A stretch of 64,000 nt of DNA from Klebsiella michiganensis (GCF_002925905.1 NZ_PRDB01000013.1:62001-126000); one strand, 5' to 3'. Positions 30,203 to 42,967 are shown, counted from the stretch's first letter. The notes: generated by a model from the letters alone, not told the origin. A program made the numbers and translations.

Positions 30203-31117
30203 TTAGTTCAGACGCACTGGCATACCGGAACGGTTCTGGATCGCCTGATCGACCACGCTCTGGTCTACGTCACTCTGGCTGGTAATCGCCTGTACTGATT
30301 TGGTCAGGTTAATCGGCACGATTTCGCCGCCCTGGAACTGCTCTTCCGTGGTGGACAGCGGGTTGTGAACTTCAATGAAGCGGCTGCCGTCAGGCTCGGT
30401 AGTGGCTTTTACCGGCTCATCGATAAACTCAACGCGGGTGCCGACCGGCACGTTTTCAAACAGGAACTTGATATCGTCGTTACGCAGACGCACGCAGCCG
30501 TGGCTGACGCGCAGGCCGATGCCGAAGTTAGCGTTGGTACCGTGAATAGCGTACAGGCGGCCGATATACAGCGCGTACAGGCCCATCGGGTTATCAGGGC
30601 CGGCAGGAACAACGGCCGGCAGCGGTTCACCGGCTGCGGCATATTCAGCGTGCATTTTGGCGGTAGGCGTCCAGGTCGGACCGGCTTTTTTACGCTCAAC
30701 TTTCGTCACCCAGTTGATCGGCGTGTCTTTGCCTAACTGGCCGATGCCGATCGGCAGCACGATGACGGTGTTGGTGCCTTTCGGATAGTAGTAGAGGCGC
30801 ATTTCCGCGCTGTTGATGACGATACCTTCATGCACGGTGTCCGGCAGGATCAGCTGCTGCGGGATATTCAGCACGGTGCCGCCTTTCGGCAGGAAGGTGT
30901 CCACGCCCGGGTTGGCTTCCAGCATGTTGGATAAACCCATCTGGTATTCAGCGGCGAAATATTCCAGCGGCTGCTTGTTGCCTTCCGGAATGGTGATCAC
31001 CTGGTTCTGACCAATCAGACGGCTGCCGTCGGTGGGCAGAGGGTAGGTTACAGCAGAAGCTGTGTTGCAAAAGCCCACGATGGCGAAGGCTGCCGCGAAG
31101 AGTGTTGATAATTTCAT
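30203..31117 (-). CDS. ldtB: L,D-transpeptidase LdtB (YbiS)
   Basis: 304 residues (E. coli 306), periplasmic. Signal peptide ends at TASAVTYP; a LysM-like region ([36 protein letters not shown], about 51-86) binds peptidoglycan; the YkuD catalytic domain has [25 protein letters not shown] with nucleophile Cys208. It links Braun lipoprotein to meso-diaminopimelate of peptidoglycan. The [15 protein letters not shown] lid region is as in the E. coli enzyme. Confidence 0.95.
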   Translation of the reverse strand: MKLSTLFAAAFAIVGFCNTASAVTYPLPTDGSRLIGQNQVITIPEGNKQPLEYFAAEYQMGLSNMLEANPGVDTFLPKGGTVLNIPQQLILPDTVHEGIVINSAEMRLYYYPKGTNTVIVLPIGIGQLGKDTPINWVTKVERKKAGPTWTPTAKMHAEYAAAGEPLPAVVPAGPDNPMGLYALYIGRLYAIHGTNANFGIGLRVSHGCVRLRNDDIKFLFENVPVGTRVEFIDEPVKATTEPDGSRFIEVHNPLSTTEEQFQGGEIVPINLTKSVQAITSQSDVDQSVVDQAIQNRSGMPVRLN

Positions 31118-31307
31118 AATCTTTATGTCGTGGGCGATGTTAATGCCGCACAGGCCTTTGTCAGTTTAAACAGGAAGTCGATGGGAGCGCATTATATGTG
31201 CTTTCCGGCAAACAGGTAAATGAGATGTGTACGAAATCACATTTTTTTCCTGTGACCCTGAGTGTAGCCCGTCAACGCGGGCTCTGCAGCCTGAAAACGG
31301 GAGGGGA

Positions 31308-32090
31308 TTACCCCTCCAGAAGCCGCGACTGGAGCGCTTCTCGCGCCTGCGGCGTGAGCTGATACTCTTTCTCCAGCCAGGCATCGACGCTGGCGTAGCG
31401 TTCGTCGATTTGCGAAAGTGCGGCGGCAAGGTAGGACTCATGCACCGTCATCATTTCCGCCAGGTTCTGCCGGCCGCGGGGGGTCAGCGCATTACCGAGG
31501 GACTGGAGCATGTAATCTTCGACCTGCGTCAGCATGCCCTGGGTGAGCAGATATTCCTCCATGACCGTATGACGATCGCAGCCGAGGGCGAACAGCGTCA
31601 ACGCGCAGCCAACGCCGGTGCGGTCTTTTCCCACCGCGCAGTGCTGCAGCAGCGCGCCGTCGAAAGGCTCCATCAGCCAACCGGCCAGCTGGCGATAAGC
31701 GGCGTTATTGAACGGCAGCTGGCGGTAGAGCGCCAGCATAAACTGCTCGCCGTTAAGGGCGTTCAGGGTGGCGGCGTTGAGCTCGGTGACTTTGGCGTTG
31801 ACGTCGCGAACGTGCGGATTCGCCGGGGCGTTGAGGTAGTGAGCCGCTTCGTTCAGCTTATCGGGGCTGCGATTCACTTCGCCCGGATCGCGATAATCAA
31901 TCACTCGGCTAAGCGGGATCGCGTCCAGATGGGTGAGGTCATCTGCCGTCATCATATGCAGCGAGCCGGAGCGGAATAATTTCCCGGTACGCACGCGACG
32001 GCCGTCGGCGGTACGCTGGCCGCCCAGGTCACGAAAGTTGATACCGCCCTGCAGCGATAAGAAAGCCGGATGGCGGGAGAGTGTGGTCAT
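31308..32090 (-). CDS. Tyrosine/dual-specificity protein phosphatase
   Basis: 260 residues. The P-loop HCAVGKDRTGVG holds nucleophile Cys151 and Arg157 (CX5R) and the N-terminal part has NFRDLGGQRTADGRRVRTGKLFRSGSL, the mark of the IphP-like tyrosine phosphatase group (Y_phosphatase3). Members remove phosphate from protein tyrosine or from phosphoinositides. It has no signal peptide, so cytoplasmic. It lies between ldtB and ybiT, which are neighbours in E. coli, so it is an accessory insertion. No partner kinase is visible. Confidence 0.88.
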   Translation of the reverse strand: MTTLSRHPAFLSLQGGINFRDLGGQRTADGRRVRTGKLFRSGSLHMMTADDLTHLDAIPLSRVIDYRDPGEVNRSPDKLNEAAHYLNAPANPHVRDVNAKVTELNAATLNALNGEQFMLALYRQLPFNNAAYRQLAGWLMEPFDGALLQHCAVGKDRTGVGCALTLFALGCDRHTVMEEYLLTQGMLTQVEDYMLQSLGNALTPRGRQNLAEMMTVHESYLAAALSQIDERYASVDAWLEKEYQLTPQAREALQSRLLEG

Positions 32091-32267
32091 AGGTTCCTTC
32101 CAGATTAAGGTAAAAAATTACGCATTAAGCAGTGTAACCGCGCAATATGACATGACCCTAACACAGGCGTCATTGATGATTTTATAACGCCCCGTGAAAA
32201 GTGAAGCATTTGCTGGCATAATGTCTGGTTCATCACACTTCTCATTCTCTATTTTCAGGATAACCCC

Positions 32268-35206
<2,939 letters not shown>

Positions 35207-35226
35207 CAACGTTCCCTGAGAAAAAA

Positions 35227-35250
35227 CGACAGCACCAGAGAGTGCTGTCG
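35227..35250 (+). terminator. Hairpin in the right end of the IS110 element
   Basis: Perfect 9-bp stem CGACAGCAC / GTGCTGTCG with 6-base loop, preceded by six A bases. It follows the recombinase stop by about 20 bp. Stronger as a leftward terminator, shielding the element from outside transcription. Confidence 0.6.
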
Positions 35251-35324
35251 TTGGTGTGCCTGTCATCCGGGAGCCGGAGAAAGTATCGGCAACTAAAAAT
35301 GGTTGCAGGCGTTCACAGTATCTA

Positions 35325-35700
35325 CCGGCCCGCAGACGGCGGTGAACCTGTAGCCCGGGCAAGGCGCGTTAAGCGCCGCCCCCGGGAGCAGAGCGCAGAA
35401 TCCCCCCTTGCAGTTCGCAGAGTGACTGAATTCCCCGGAGGCGATGCTGCGCATCTGTCCGGGCTACCGGCCCGCAGACGGCGATGAATCTGTAGCCCGG
35501 GCAAGGCGCGTTAAGCGCCGCCCCCGGGAGCAGAGCGCAGCGTGGCTGAATTCCCCGGAGGCGATGCTGCGCATCTGTCCGGCTACCGGCCCACAGACGG
35601 CGATGAATCTGTAGCCCGGGCAAGGCGCGTTAAGCGCCGCCCCCGGGAGCAGAGCGCAGAGTGGCTGAATTTCCCAAAGGCGCTGCTGCGCCTTATCCGC
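35325..35700. repeat. REP/BIME-like repeat array, right part
   Basis: Three further copies of the 49-bp unit (GTAGCCCGGGCAAGGCG... to AGAGCGCAG) at 35350-35398, 35492-35540 and 35611-35659, joined by arms of the form CCCCGGAGGCGATGCTGCGC / CATCTGTCCGGGCTACCGGCC. Unit spacing is 142 then 119 bp; the extra 23 bp after the second unit is AATCCCCCCTTGCAGTTCGC plus 3 bases. Each unit contains GGCGCGTTAAGCGCC, a strong dyad. Confidence 0.9.
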
Positions 35701-35701
35701 A

Positions 35702-38065
35702 CTACACCCGCCACTCGCTCCTTTCTTCACCGTTCACCAGCAGCCTGCGTTTTTCCCCCGCCGGCAACGACACCTTCAGCGCTTTCCACGCCGGACGATA
35801 ATCGCCGCGTGCGTTCACCTTCAGGTTGATGCTGGCGCTATCGCAAACCATTTCCCACTCTACCCACAGCGCATGGCCATTCTGATAGCCCCAGCTTTCG
35901 CCATCATCTTCAAACAGCAGGCCGCGACGGGTCCCCACGCCCTTCAGCGGGAAGAGTTTCAGCTCGCGGCAATCGTCTTTTTGCGCATCGACGTGGCGGA
36001 TACGCTCGCTCAGCGGCAGGCCTGCTCCGGCGCGAACCAGCAGCGGCAGTTTTTCCAGCGGCGCATCAAGGACGATCCACTGGCCTCCCGCGAACCACTG
36101 GTGGCTATCAAAGTCGTACCAGCCGTCCTGATTGGCCGGCAGCCAGACGCGGCGCTGACGCGCGCCGGGTTCGACGACGCTGGCGACCAGCAGATCGCGA
36201 CCCAGCAGGAAGTCGTCGCATTCGGCAAACGTCTGCGGATCGTGTTCGTGATCGAGGAAGGTCGGACGCAGCATCGGTTCATCGTCGGCGTGAGCCTGCC
36301 ACAGCAGCGTATAGAGATACGGCAGCAGACGATAGCGCAGCTCAATGGCTGAACGGATAGCCGGCGTGACTTCCGGGTACATCCAGGCTTCGTTGACCGT
36401 CTGGTCGTCATTCCACGAGTGAATGGTAAAGCGCGGATGCATAACGCCGTTTTGTACCCAGCGTACGAACAGCTCCGGGTCCGGTTTATCGCCAGAGAAG
36501 CCGCCAACATCGTGGCCGACATTGAACAGCCCGGAGAGGCTCATTCCCAGCCCCATGCGGGTGTTATAGCGCAGCGTATCCCAGTTGGTACGGTTATCGC
36601 CGCTCCAGGTCTGGACGTAGCGCTGCATCCCGGCGCAGCCGGAGCGAGAGATCAGGTACGGTCGTTTGTGCGGCGCAAAGCGCTGCTGAGCCTCCAGCGA
36701 CGCGCGCATCATCAGCAGCGGCATGACCGGGCGAATATGTTTAATGGCAATTTCCTCGCCAAACCCGTAACAGCGGGCTTCGCCGTCCCAGACTTCATAC
36801 TCGTTATTATCGTTCCACGTGGAGTCGATACCCATCTCCAGCAGCTGGGTTGTCACGCCTTCCTGCCACCAGGCGACGGTCTGCGGGTTGGTAAAGTCAA
36901 GGTGCGACCCTTCGTCATCCCAGAAGCTGGAGCGCTCGGGAGCATCCGCCTGTGAATCGCGGATAAAAAGCCCGCGCTCCGCGACCTCGTTATAGCGCGG
37001 ATGGTCCTGCAGCAGGCAGGGCTTAATATTGGCGGCGAGCTTCAGTCCGGCATCGTGGAAGGCCTGGCTCATCACCTTCGGCTGCGGCACCTTATCGTTG
37101 TTCCAGTTAAAGACGTAGCGCTTGCCGTCAATCGAGGTATAGCCGGAAGAGAGCTGGAACGAATCGCACGGAATGGCGTGTTCATCACACAGGCGGATGA
37201 AGTTCATCAGCTGGTTTTGCGCATCCGGCGCGTCGGTGTAGTGCATCGTCGAACCGCTGTAGCCGAGACTCCATTTCGGTCCGAACAGCGTTTTGCCGGT
37301 CAGGCGTACGAATGCTTTGGTGATATCCAGTACCCGTTTGCCGGAAAAAAGATAGTAATCGATGTCGCCGGCTTCCGCCTGCCAGCGGCGATAGGCGGTA
37401 TGGTAATTATCGATTTCGTTGCCGAGATCCAGCCAGCAGCTGCTCAGGTTGTCGTAAAACAGACCGTAGCTGACATCGCTACGCTGCGCGATGGTAAACG
37501 GAATATGTTTGTACAGCGGGTCGGTGCTCGCCGCGTTATAGCCCATGGCGTCGAGGTTACGCATCTCATAGCGCTTCCCGTTACGCTGCAGATCGCCGGC
37601 TTTTTCGCCCAGACCGTAGAAGCGTTCGTCTTTGCGTCGGCTCAGGTAGTGGGCAACGCCGTCGCCGTGCGCATTCGCCAGGTAGGCGCTGGTGGGGCGG
37701 TCGTTAACCAGCGGCTGCCACTCGCCGGCCTCATCGCGATAGCTCCATTCCAGCCACAGCGGCTGGTGGACGGTGACGCGCAGCTGGTCGGTGGCGATGC
37801 TCAGGGTATCGCTATGCTCCGTGAGCTGCCAGGCGGGGAGGCTAAAGCCGCTCAAATCTTCGCGCGGGCGCCCTTCCCAAGGCACGTCCTGCTGGGGAGC
37901 GATACTCCAGGTGCGATCCAGCGCCAGCTGGCCGTGCCGCTTTAGCAGCACGCGGAACATATTCTCTTCCAGCACGTACAGACACAGGGTGTGCTGGCCG
38001 TCTACGATCAGCTCAACGTGGTGGTCCAGCCGTTGGTGCAAAGTCCAGTTTTTCAAAGTCTTCAT
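35702..38065 (-). CDS. Glycoside hydrolase family 31 (alpha-glucosidase/alpha-xylosidase)
   Basis: 787 residues, cytoplasmic (no signal peptide). N-terminal beta-sandwich with RKDERFYGLGEKAGDLQRNGKRYEM; catalytic barrel with nucleophile region DSTWNDNNEYEVWDG and acid/base region TWSGDNRTNWDTL; C-terminal beta domains. The long GYSGSTMHYTDAPDAQNQL region is typical of intracellular GH31 enzymes that cut alpha-linked glucose or xylose from oligosaccharides. Substrate not determined. 15 bp after the MFS gene upstream, so one operon; the LacI gene is divergent. Confidence 0.88.
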   Translation of the reverse strand: MKTLKNWTLHQRLDHHVELIVDGQHTLCLYVLEENMFRVLLKRHGQLALDRTWSIAPQQDVPWEGRPREDLSGFSLPAWQLTEHSDTLSIATDQLRVTVHQPLWLEWSYRDEAGEWQPLVNDRPTSAYLANAHGDGVAHYLSRRKDERFYGLGEKAGDLQRNGKRYEMRNLDAMGYNAASTDPLYKHIPFTIAQRSDVSYGLFYDNLSSCWLDLGNEIDNYHTAYRRWQAEAGDIDYYLFSGKRVLDITKAFVRLTGKTLFGPKWSLGYSGSTMHYTDAPDAQNQLMNFIRLCDEHAIPCDSFQLSSGYTSIDGKRYVFNWNNDKVPQPKVMSQAFHDAGLKLAANIKPCLLQDHPRYNEVAERGLFIRDSQADAPERSSFWDDEGSHLDFTNPQTVAWWQEGVTTQLLEMGIDSTWNDNNEYEVWDGEARCYGFGEEIAIKHIRPVMPLLMMRASLEAQQRFAPHKRPYLISRSGCAGMQRYVQTWSGDNRTNWDTLRYNTRMGLGMSLSGLFNVGHDVGGFSGDKPDPELFVRWVQNGVMHPRFTIHSWNDDQTVNEAWMYPEVTPAIRSAIELRYRLLPYLYTLLWQAHADDEPMLRPTFLDHEHDPQTFAECDDFLLGRDLLVASVVEPGARQRRVWLPANQDGWYDFDSHQWFAGGQWIVLDAPLEKLPLLVRAGAGLPLSERIRHVDAQKDDCRELKLFPLKGVGTRRGLLFEDDGESWGYQNGHALWVEWEMVCDSASINLKVNARGDYRPAWKALKVSLPAGEKRRLLVNGEERSEWRV

Positions 38066-38080
38066 TTTTTACATCCACTC

Positions 38081-39382
38081 TCAGGCGCGTTTTGCGCGAC
38101 GTTCAGCAATAAATGCCACCAGGAATACCGCGCCAATCAGGTCAAAGAACCCCATGGCGATAAATAGCGGGTTGAAGCCGATTTTGTCGGCGGTGACGCC
38201 AATCAACAGCGAGAACAGAAAGCTGGCGATCCAGGCGGCGGAGCCGCGCATCCCGTTCACGGTCGCCATCTGTCCTTTATCGAACGACTCCACCACCAGC
38301 GCGCTGAGCATGCAGGAGATGATCTGGTGGCCGAAGCCGCCTATCGAAATCAGCACGATGGTGATATAGGGATCGCGGGTGATCGCCACGGTGGCGAGCG
38401 AAATCATCAGGAAGGCGCCGGTGACGGAGCTGGCGACCACCGAGTTCACCCGCGAACAGCCGAACCAGCGGGTATATAGTTTGGTCAGATAGCCGCTGGC
38501 GACGCTGCCGAGGTCGGCCGCCAGAAACGGCAGCCAGGCAAACATGGCGATTTGTTTTAAATCCATGCCGTGCTCTTTCGCCAGGTAGAGCGGTACCCAG
38601 AAGCTCAGCACCGCCCAGGCAGGCTCAGCCATAAAGGCCGGAATGGCGATACCGTAGAAGCGCTTGTTTTTCGATACGGTTTTCAGCGCGGTAAAGAAGG
38701 GCAGTTTGACCGGTGGCGCTTCATTGTCCTGCTGGATCAGCGCCAGCTCAGCATTACCGAGGTTAGGGTGTTTTTCCGGGTTATGATAGAACGCCCACCA
38801 CAGCACGACCCACAGCAGCGCCAGCGCGCCGGTGAACATGAATGCCCCCTGCCAGCCGAACGAAGCGTGTGCGAAGTAGATAATCGGCGGCGCCAGCATG
38901 GCGCCCACGGAGAAGCCGACGCCCGCCCAGCCTGCCGCGATCGGCCGCTCGGATTTTGGAAACCACTCACCCAGCGTTTTGGCGTTGGCTGGCGTCGCCG
39001 CCGCCTCAGCGCCGCCCATGAAAAAGCGCAGAATCGCCAGGTGCAGCCAGCTCCCCGCCCCGGCATGGGCGATGCAGGCGATGGCCCACAGGGTGGCGCA
39101 GATCATAAAGCCGAGCTTGAGGCCAATAACGTCGATAAGCCAGCCGCAGAGCGGCTGGAAAATGGTGTACGCCAGCTGAAAAGCGCCGACTATCCATGAG
39201 TACTGTTCAGTGGTAATACCCAGGGAGGTTTTTAGTTCCGGGGCGATAATCCCCAACGAATTACGCGTGATGTAGTTAACGGTGACGCCGAGTAAAAACA
39301 GCACCAGCATCCACCAGCGCAGGTTCTTCACTATGCGGCGCGATTTACTGACCGCCATATCATTATTGAGGCCTTGGCTCAT
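38081..39382 (-). CDS. MFS transporter (ExuT-like anion:cation symporter family)
   Basis: 433 residues, start ATG 39382 with SD GGAGAG; MESSM-start at 39394 would cover the SD. About 12 hydrophobic helices. NYITRNSLGIIAPELKTSLGITTEQYSWIVGAFQLAYTIFQPLCGWLIDVIGLKLGF (split here for reference as residues about 37-93) matches hexuronate-type permeases such as ExuT. It probably imports the glycoside or sugar acid cleaved by the following family 31 enzyme. Confidence 0.87.
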   Translation of the reverse strand: MSQGLNNDMAVSKSRRIVKNLRWWMLVLFLLGVTVNYITRNSLGIIAPELKTSLGITTEQYSWIVGAFQLAYTIFQPLCGWLIDVIGLKLGFMICATLWAIACIAHAGAGSWLHLAILRFFMGGAEAAATPANAKTLGEWFPKSERPIAAGWAGVGFSVGAMLAPPIIYFAHASFGWQGAFMFTGALALLWVVLWWAFYHNPEKHPNLGNAELALIQQDNEAPPVKLPFFTALKTVSKNKRFYGIAIPAFMAEPAWAVLSFWVPLYLAKEHGMDLKQIAMFAWLPFLAADLGSVASGYLTKLYTRWFGCSRVNSVVASSVTGAFLMISLATVAITRDPYITIVLISIGGFGHQIISCMLSALVVESFDKGQMATVNGMRGSAAWIASFLFSLLIGVTADKIGFNPLFIAMGFFDLIGAVFLVAFIAERRAKRA

Positions 39383-39680
39383 AGAACTCTCCACGAGACA
39401 TGTAGTAGGGAAAATTGACCAACCCGCTTGCTGAGTTGTCGCTAAAATTTTCTATTTCGTTGTTTGTTAAGGTTGATGTCTCGACACTATTGGTTGACTA
39501 ATCTCAAAGGTGTTGGACCAATTCAGGCTAAGGGAGAATGCGAGCGGGCAATAGCGACAATTCTGCAAATATTTTCATGGGACGATCCAGATCGCAGTAT
39601 GACATCGCCAAATCGCTTAAAAATATTCACATTCTCAATATGAAAATTTTTTCATGAGCAAAGTAGAGCGCGATCACAAA
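39383..39680. promoter_or_regulatory. Divergent region MFS/GH31 operon - LacI gene
   Basis: Holds repeated TTGG/CCAA half-sites: TTGACCAA (39415-39422), TTGGTTGAC (about 39490) and TTGGACCAATT (about 39513). It also holds an AT-rich dyad ATGAAAA-TT-TTTTCAT (39640-39655) close to the LacI start. One of these sets may be the LacI operator; I cannot choose by eye. Confidence 0.4.
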
Positions 39681-40754
39681 ATGGACAAAAAGCTGAAAGT
39701 GAGCGAAATCGCGGCGCGTACCGGGCTGTCGGTGAGCACGGTATCGCGGGTGCTGGCGGGGAAAGCGAATACCAGCGCCAGGGCTCGCCAGAGGGTACTG
39801 GAGTGCGCCCGCGAGCTGGGCGTGATGGAGGGTATCGCCGCCGGGCGAATGCTGCTCAATAATCTGGTGGTCTTTGCCCCTCAGCGCGCTTTCGATGAAC
39901 GCACGGATATTTACTACTATCGTGTGATTCAAAGCATCAATAGCGCCCTTATGCCGCATGAGGTACACCTGCGCTATTGCGCGCTGGAAGAGAACGACAG
40001 CGATGCCAATTTGTTTTTGCAGCGCATGCATGAAGCATCGACCCAGGCCGCGATTTTACTGGGTATCGACGATCCGCATATTCACGATCTGGCGGCCGAT
40101 CTGGCGAAGCCCTGCGTGATGATTAACTGCCACGACGCGGGAATGCGTTTACCCTCCGTCGCGCCGGATCATCGGCTGATCGGCCAGTTCGCCGCCCGGT
40201 ATCTGTTTGAGATGGGGCATCAGGCGATCATGAACGTGATGTGCCTGCGCCGCTATACCATGGAGCTGCGTCTGCTGGGCATTAAGCAGGCGTGGCGGGC
40301 GCGTAATCTCCGTTTCGTTGACGGCAGGGATTTACTCGCTGTGGCCAACTTCAGCGCCAGGGATACGGAGGAAAAAGTCGGGGAGTGGCTGGATCAGCGC
40401 GGCGATGGCCCGCTGCCGACGGCATTTCTGGTGGGCGGTGATTTTATGGCGGCAGGCACGATCGCCGCATTACAAAAACGCGGTTTGCGCGTCCCGCAGG
40501 ATGTTTCCGTCTTGAGCATCGACGGCTTTAACCTGGCGGCGATCCAGGATGTACCGCTAACCGCCGTCCACGTCCCACGCGATGAATTAGGGGCCGAAGC
40601 GGTACATTTATTACAGCAGAGACTGATCCGTCCCGATGCGCCGCACGGCGCGTTACTCCTGCATGGGACGCTGGCAGTACGCGATTCGGTACGGCGGATA
40701 CGCGCCGGTAACCGCCGTACCGCCGTTGAAGCGAAGGGGCTATATGATGATTAA
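39681..40754 (+). CDS. LacI-family transcriptional regulator
   Basis: About 357 residues. HTH KLKVSEIAARTGLSVSTVSRVLAGKANTSARARQRVLE (about 4-41) and a periplasmic-binding-protein-like sensor domain (QAAILLGIDDPHIHDLAADLAKPCVMINC; AGTIAALQKRGLRVPQDVSVLSIDGF). ATG 39654 gives 9 more residues but has only AT-rich sequence upstream; ATG 39681 begins right at the HTH, as in other family members. It is divergent from the MFS-GH31 operon, the probable target. Its 3' end overlaps the convergent ybiU by 4 bp. Confidence 0.88.
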   Translation: MDKKLKVSEIAARTGLSVSTVSRVLAGKANTSARARQRVLECARELGVMEGIAAGRMLLNNLVVFAPQRAFDERTDIYYYRVIQSINSALMPHEVHLRYCALEENDSDANLFLQRMHEASTQAAILLGIDDPHIHDLAADLAKPCVMINCHDAGMRLPSVAPDHRLIGQFAARYLFEMGHQAIMNVMCLRRYTMELRLLGIKQAWRARNLRFVDGRDLLAVANFSARDTEEKVGEWLDQRGDGPLPTAFLVGGDFMAAGTIAALQKRGLRVPQDVSVLSIDGFNLAAIQDVPLTAVHVPRDELGAEAVHLLQQRLIRPDAPHGALLLHGTLAVRDSVRRIRAGNRRTAVEAKGLYDD

Positions 40755-42016
40755 TTCGCCATCCCCAACGCGCGCTTACCGTGGATATTTAAGTCATCCA
40801 GCGTAAAGCGGCCTTCCCAGTCGCTTTCATAATCCTCGCGGGGGAAATCTCCCGGCGAAGCGCCGCGCGCCAGCGCCGCTTTGACCTTCTGCGCGTAGGC
40901 GAGGTTTTTCTCGCACATTGGCGCGGCGGGAATATACATCACGTTGCCCCAGCCCTGCTGATTTTCCACCGGCGCGACCGAGTGGATCACGTCGCAGTGC
41001 CACCATACCGAATCGCCTGCATTCAGCGCCGGAATAGAGCTTAAGGCTTTGATCAGCAGCGGGTGCCATTTTTCCGAAATCGGCAGCACCTTGCCCGGCG
41101 CGACGCCGCACAGCTCATCTTCCGGGACATCGTCGAGCAGCGGACGCAGCAGCACGTACGCCATCGCTTCCGGGATCGGCACCACGTGCAGCAGGCCCTG
41201 ATCGGGGATCATATCGGAGAGCGCGGTCCACCCCTGAAAGGTACGGAATACCGAGCATTTGGTGGTGTTGTCGACCGTATACTCTTCGACTTCGGTGCGG
41301 TGCGCCGCGTCCCACGGGTCGTAAGCATCAATGTTGCCGTTAAACACGTCGGCAAACACTTTCTGATAGGCCGGCAGCAGCCAGCGCTCCAGGGCGCCGG
41401 AATCGGTATGCGCCCCCAGACCTTTCGAGGTGGTTCCCGGCGGGCGGCGGCGAATGCGGTCCGGGTAAATGACGCTGACGTCCGGGTCGAACCACTGTTT
41501 GCCGTCGCGGTTAAAGGTCCACAGACGGTTGAGGAACGACTGCACGGCGGCCATTTCATCGCTCTGTCGCGCCTGCATCTGCGCCTGGGACCAGTAAATC
41601 GGATAGATTTCCGGGCGCGAAGCTTCCAGCGACCCGAAAAAGGTATCGCCGGGACCTTTATAAACGTCATCGAAATGGTTGCGGTCGAGATACTCGAGCA
41701 TTGCGTTGTCCCACGCCAGCGCCTGTTCGCGAGAAAAATGGCCCTTGATAACGGCGCAGCCGCGACGCTTGATGAGCTCGCGCTGGGCTTCCGTGACCTG
41801 GCCCCGGGCAATATCGGCGAACGGGATCGTTGGCCAGACGTCCTGACCGCTGGCCTTAAGGGCGTCAATCTCTTCCAGACGCGCGGAGATACGCGCCGTC
41901 AGCCGATCGAACACCGCCTGCACGTCGCCAATTTGCGCCCGCAGCTCCTGTTTAATCCGGCGGATGGCCGCTTTGGGGTCGGCGGGTAAAGTTTCACAGG
42001 TATGGGTAACAGCCAT
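40751..42016 (-). CDS. ybiU: YbiU, DUF1479 putative Fe(II)/2-oxoglutarate dioxygenase-like protein
   Basis: 421 residues, the usual length. DUF1479 proteins share a double-stranded beta-helix oxygenase fold. Candidate iron ligands are the HxD in LGAHTDSGALERW (about 223) and a late His in WWHCDVIHSVAPVENQQGW (about 343). No reaction is established. A palindrome of the ybiV/pflEF type lies at 42030-42043, 14 bp upstream of ATG 42016. It has no operon partner here. Confidence 0.9.
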   Translation of the reverse strand: MAVTHTCETLPADPKAAIRRIKQELRAQIGDVQAVFDRLTARISARLEEIDALKASGQDVWPTIPFADIARGQVTEAQRELIKRRGCAVIKGHFSREQALAWDNAMLEYLDRNHFDDVYKGPGDTFFGSLEASRPEIYPIYWSQAQMQARQSDEMAAVQSFLNRLWTFNRDGKQWFDPDVSVIYPDRIRRRPPGTTSKGLGAHTDSGALERWLLPAYQKVFADVFNGNIDAYDPWDAAHRTEVEEYTVDNTTKCSVFRTFQGWTALSDMIPDQGLLHVVPIPEAMAYVLLRPLLDDVPEDELCGVAPGKVLPISEKWHPLLIKALSSIPALNAGDSVWWHCDVIHSVAPVENQQGWGNVMYIPAAPMCEKNLAYAQKVKAALARGASPGDFPREDYESDWEGRFTLDDLNIHGKRALGMAN

Positions 42017-42029
42017 AATGACCTCTCAT

Positions 42030-42043
42030 CTTTCATTCGAAAG
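42030..42043 (-). promoter_or_regulatory. Shared palindrome, copy 1 (ybiU)
   Basis: CTTTCATTCGAAAG on the plus strand, reading as CTTTCGAATGAAAG toward ybiU. It is the same core as at 43036-43050 and 46549-46564. Arms CTTTC/GAAAG with the fixed GAAT centre. It is just upstream of the ybiU SD. Confidence 0.65.
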
Positions 42044-42126
42044 TAATTTATCTTACATGTGATAATTTAAGTTAAAATTAAGTTAATGCAAGTTTAAAAT
42101 TATGCGGAGGTGCACAAAACGGGAAG

Positions 42127-42145
42127 CCGGGGCGGTAAACCCCGG
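42127..42145 (-). terminator. Hairpin after ybiV
   Basis: Stem CCGGGG / CCCCGG with 7-base loop, directly after the leftward ybiV stop. No long T run; weak terminator. Confidence 0.5.
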
Positions 42146-42151
42146 GTGGCG

Positions 42152-42967
42152 TTACTCGTTGAACGGGGCGGCGTGGTCGAGGACGGCCTGAATGACGTTC
42201 AGCGCGCCGTCGTGGTTGTTATCATCGGTGGCAAAACGCGACACCGCTTTGATGCTTTCGGCGGCGTTGGCCATCGCGAAAGAGTATTTCACCAGCTTGA
42301 GCATTTCCGTATCGTTAGCGCTGTCGCCAATGGCTACGCAGGCCTGCGGCGAGATGTTCCAGCGCTTCAGCAGGCGGCTGATGCCGTTGGCTTTATGCAG
42401 GCCGGGGATAATCAAATCGACGAAGCCGAAGCCGCTGGTGACCGGCTTCATGATGCCGTCCAGCGAGACGTGCAGTTTGTCGATAAGCTGCGGGATTTCG
42501 CTATCCGGCAGGTTCAGGGAAAACTTAAACAGCGTGTCGTCGATGTCATGATAGCTGCTAATGCGCTGCAGGCGGTGGTAGTGCTTTGACATCAGGGTGA
42601 CGAACGCCTCGGGCGCGCGCTCGCTGACGTAAGCGCTCTCGAGGCCGCAGGCGACGAAGTTGAGCTGCGGGTCTTTCAGCAGTTCGCCAATGACGACCTG
42701 GGATTCATGACGGGTGAGTTCGCCGTGGAACAGCTGTTGACCGCGTTCGTAAACCAGCGCGCCGTTCTCGGCAACAAAGGAGATTTGGTCACGGATTTCC
42801 GGGAAAAAAGAGATCAGCTGGTAGTACTGGTTGCCGCTGGCGACCACGAACTCAATACCCTGCTGCTGGAGTTGCGCGAACTGCGCAAGAAAACGCGAGC
42901 GGTCATACTGCTTGGCGTCATTGAGAAAAGTTCCGTCCATATCGGTGACGATAACTTTAACGGTCAT
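42152..42967 (-). CDS. ybiV: YbiV, HAD-type sugar phosphatase (Cof family)
   Basis: 271 residues, start ATG 42967; the open frame goes 12 codons further up, without homology. HAD motif [11 protein letters not shown] (about 6-15), motif [12 protein letters not shown], and motif [15 protein letters not shown]. The alpha/beta cap between motifs II and III marks the Cof/SupH group. It hydrolyses sugar phosphates such as fructose-1-phosphate and ribose-5-phosphate in E. coli. Upstream region has copy 2 of the shared palindrome. Confidence 0.94.
   Translation of the reverse strand: MTVKVIVTDMDGTFLNDAKQYDRSRFLAQFAQLQQQGIEFVVASGNQYYQLISFFPEIRDQISFVAENGALVYERGQQLFHGELTRHESQVVIGELLKDPQLNFVACGLESAYVSERAPEAFVTLMSKHYHRLQRISSYHDIDDTLFKFSLNLPDSEIPQLIDKLHVSLDGIMKPVTSGFGFVDLIIPGLHKANGISRLLKRWNISPQACVAIGDSANDTEMLKLVKYSFAMANAAESIKAVSRFATDDNNHDGALNVIQAVLDHAAPFNE

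Noticed and set aside
35350..35659. CRISPR array
   Set aside because: The 49-bp units have irregular spacing and the spacers are themselves repeats of one another; no cas genes.
35242..35829. Short open frames on both strands in the REP-like array
   Set aside because: They repeat with the DNA repeat units (PRNEQ/RRLRAG-like peptides) and have no SD; the region is better explained as noncoding repeats.
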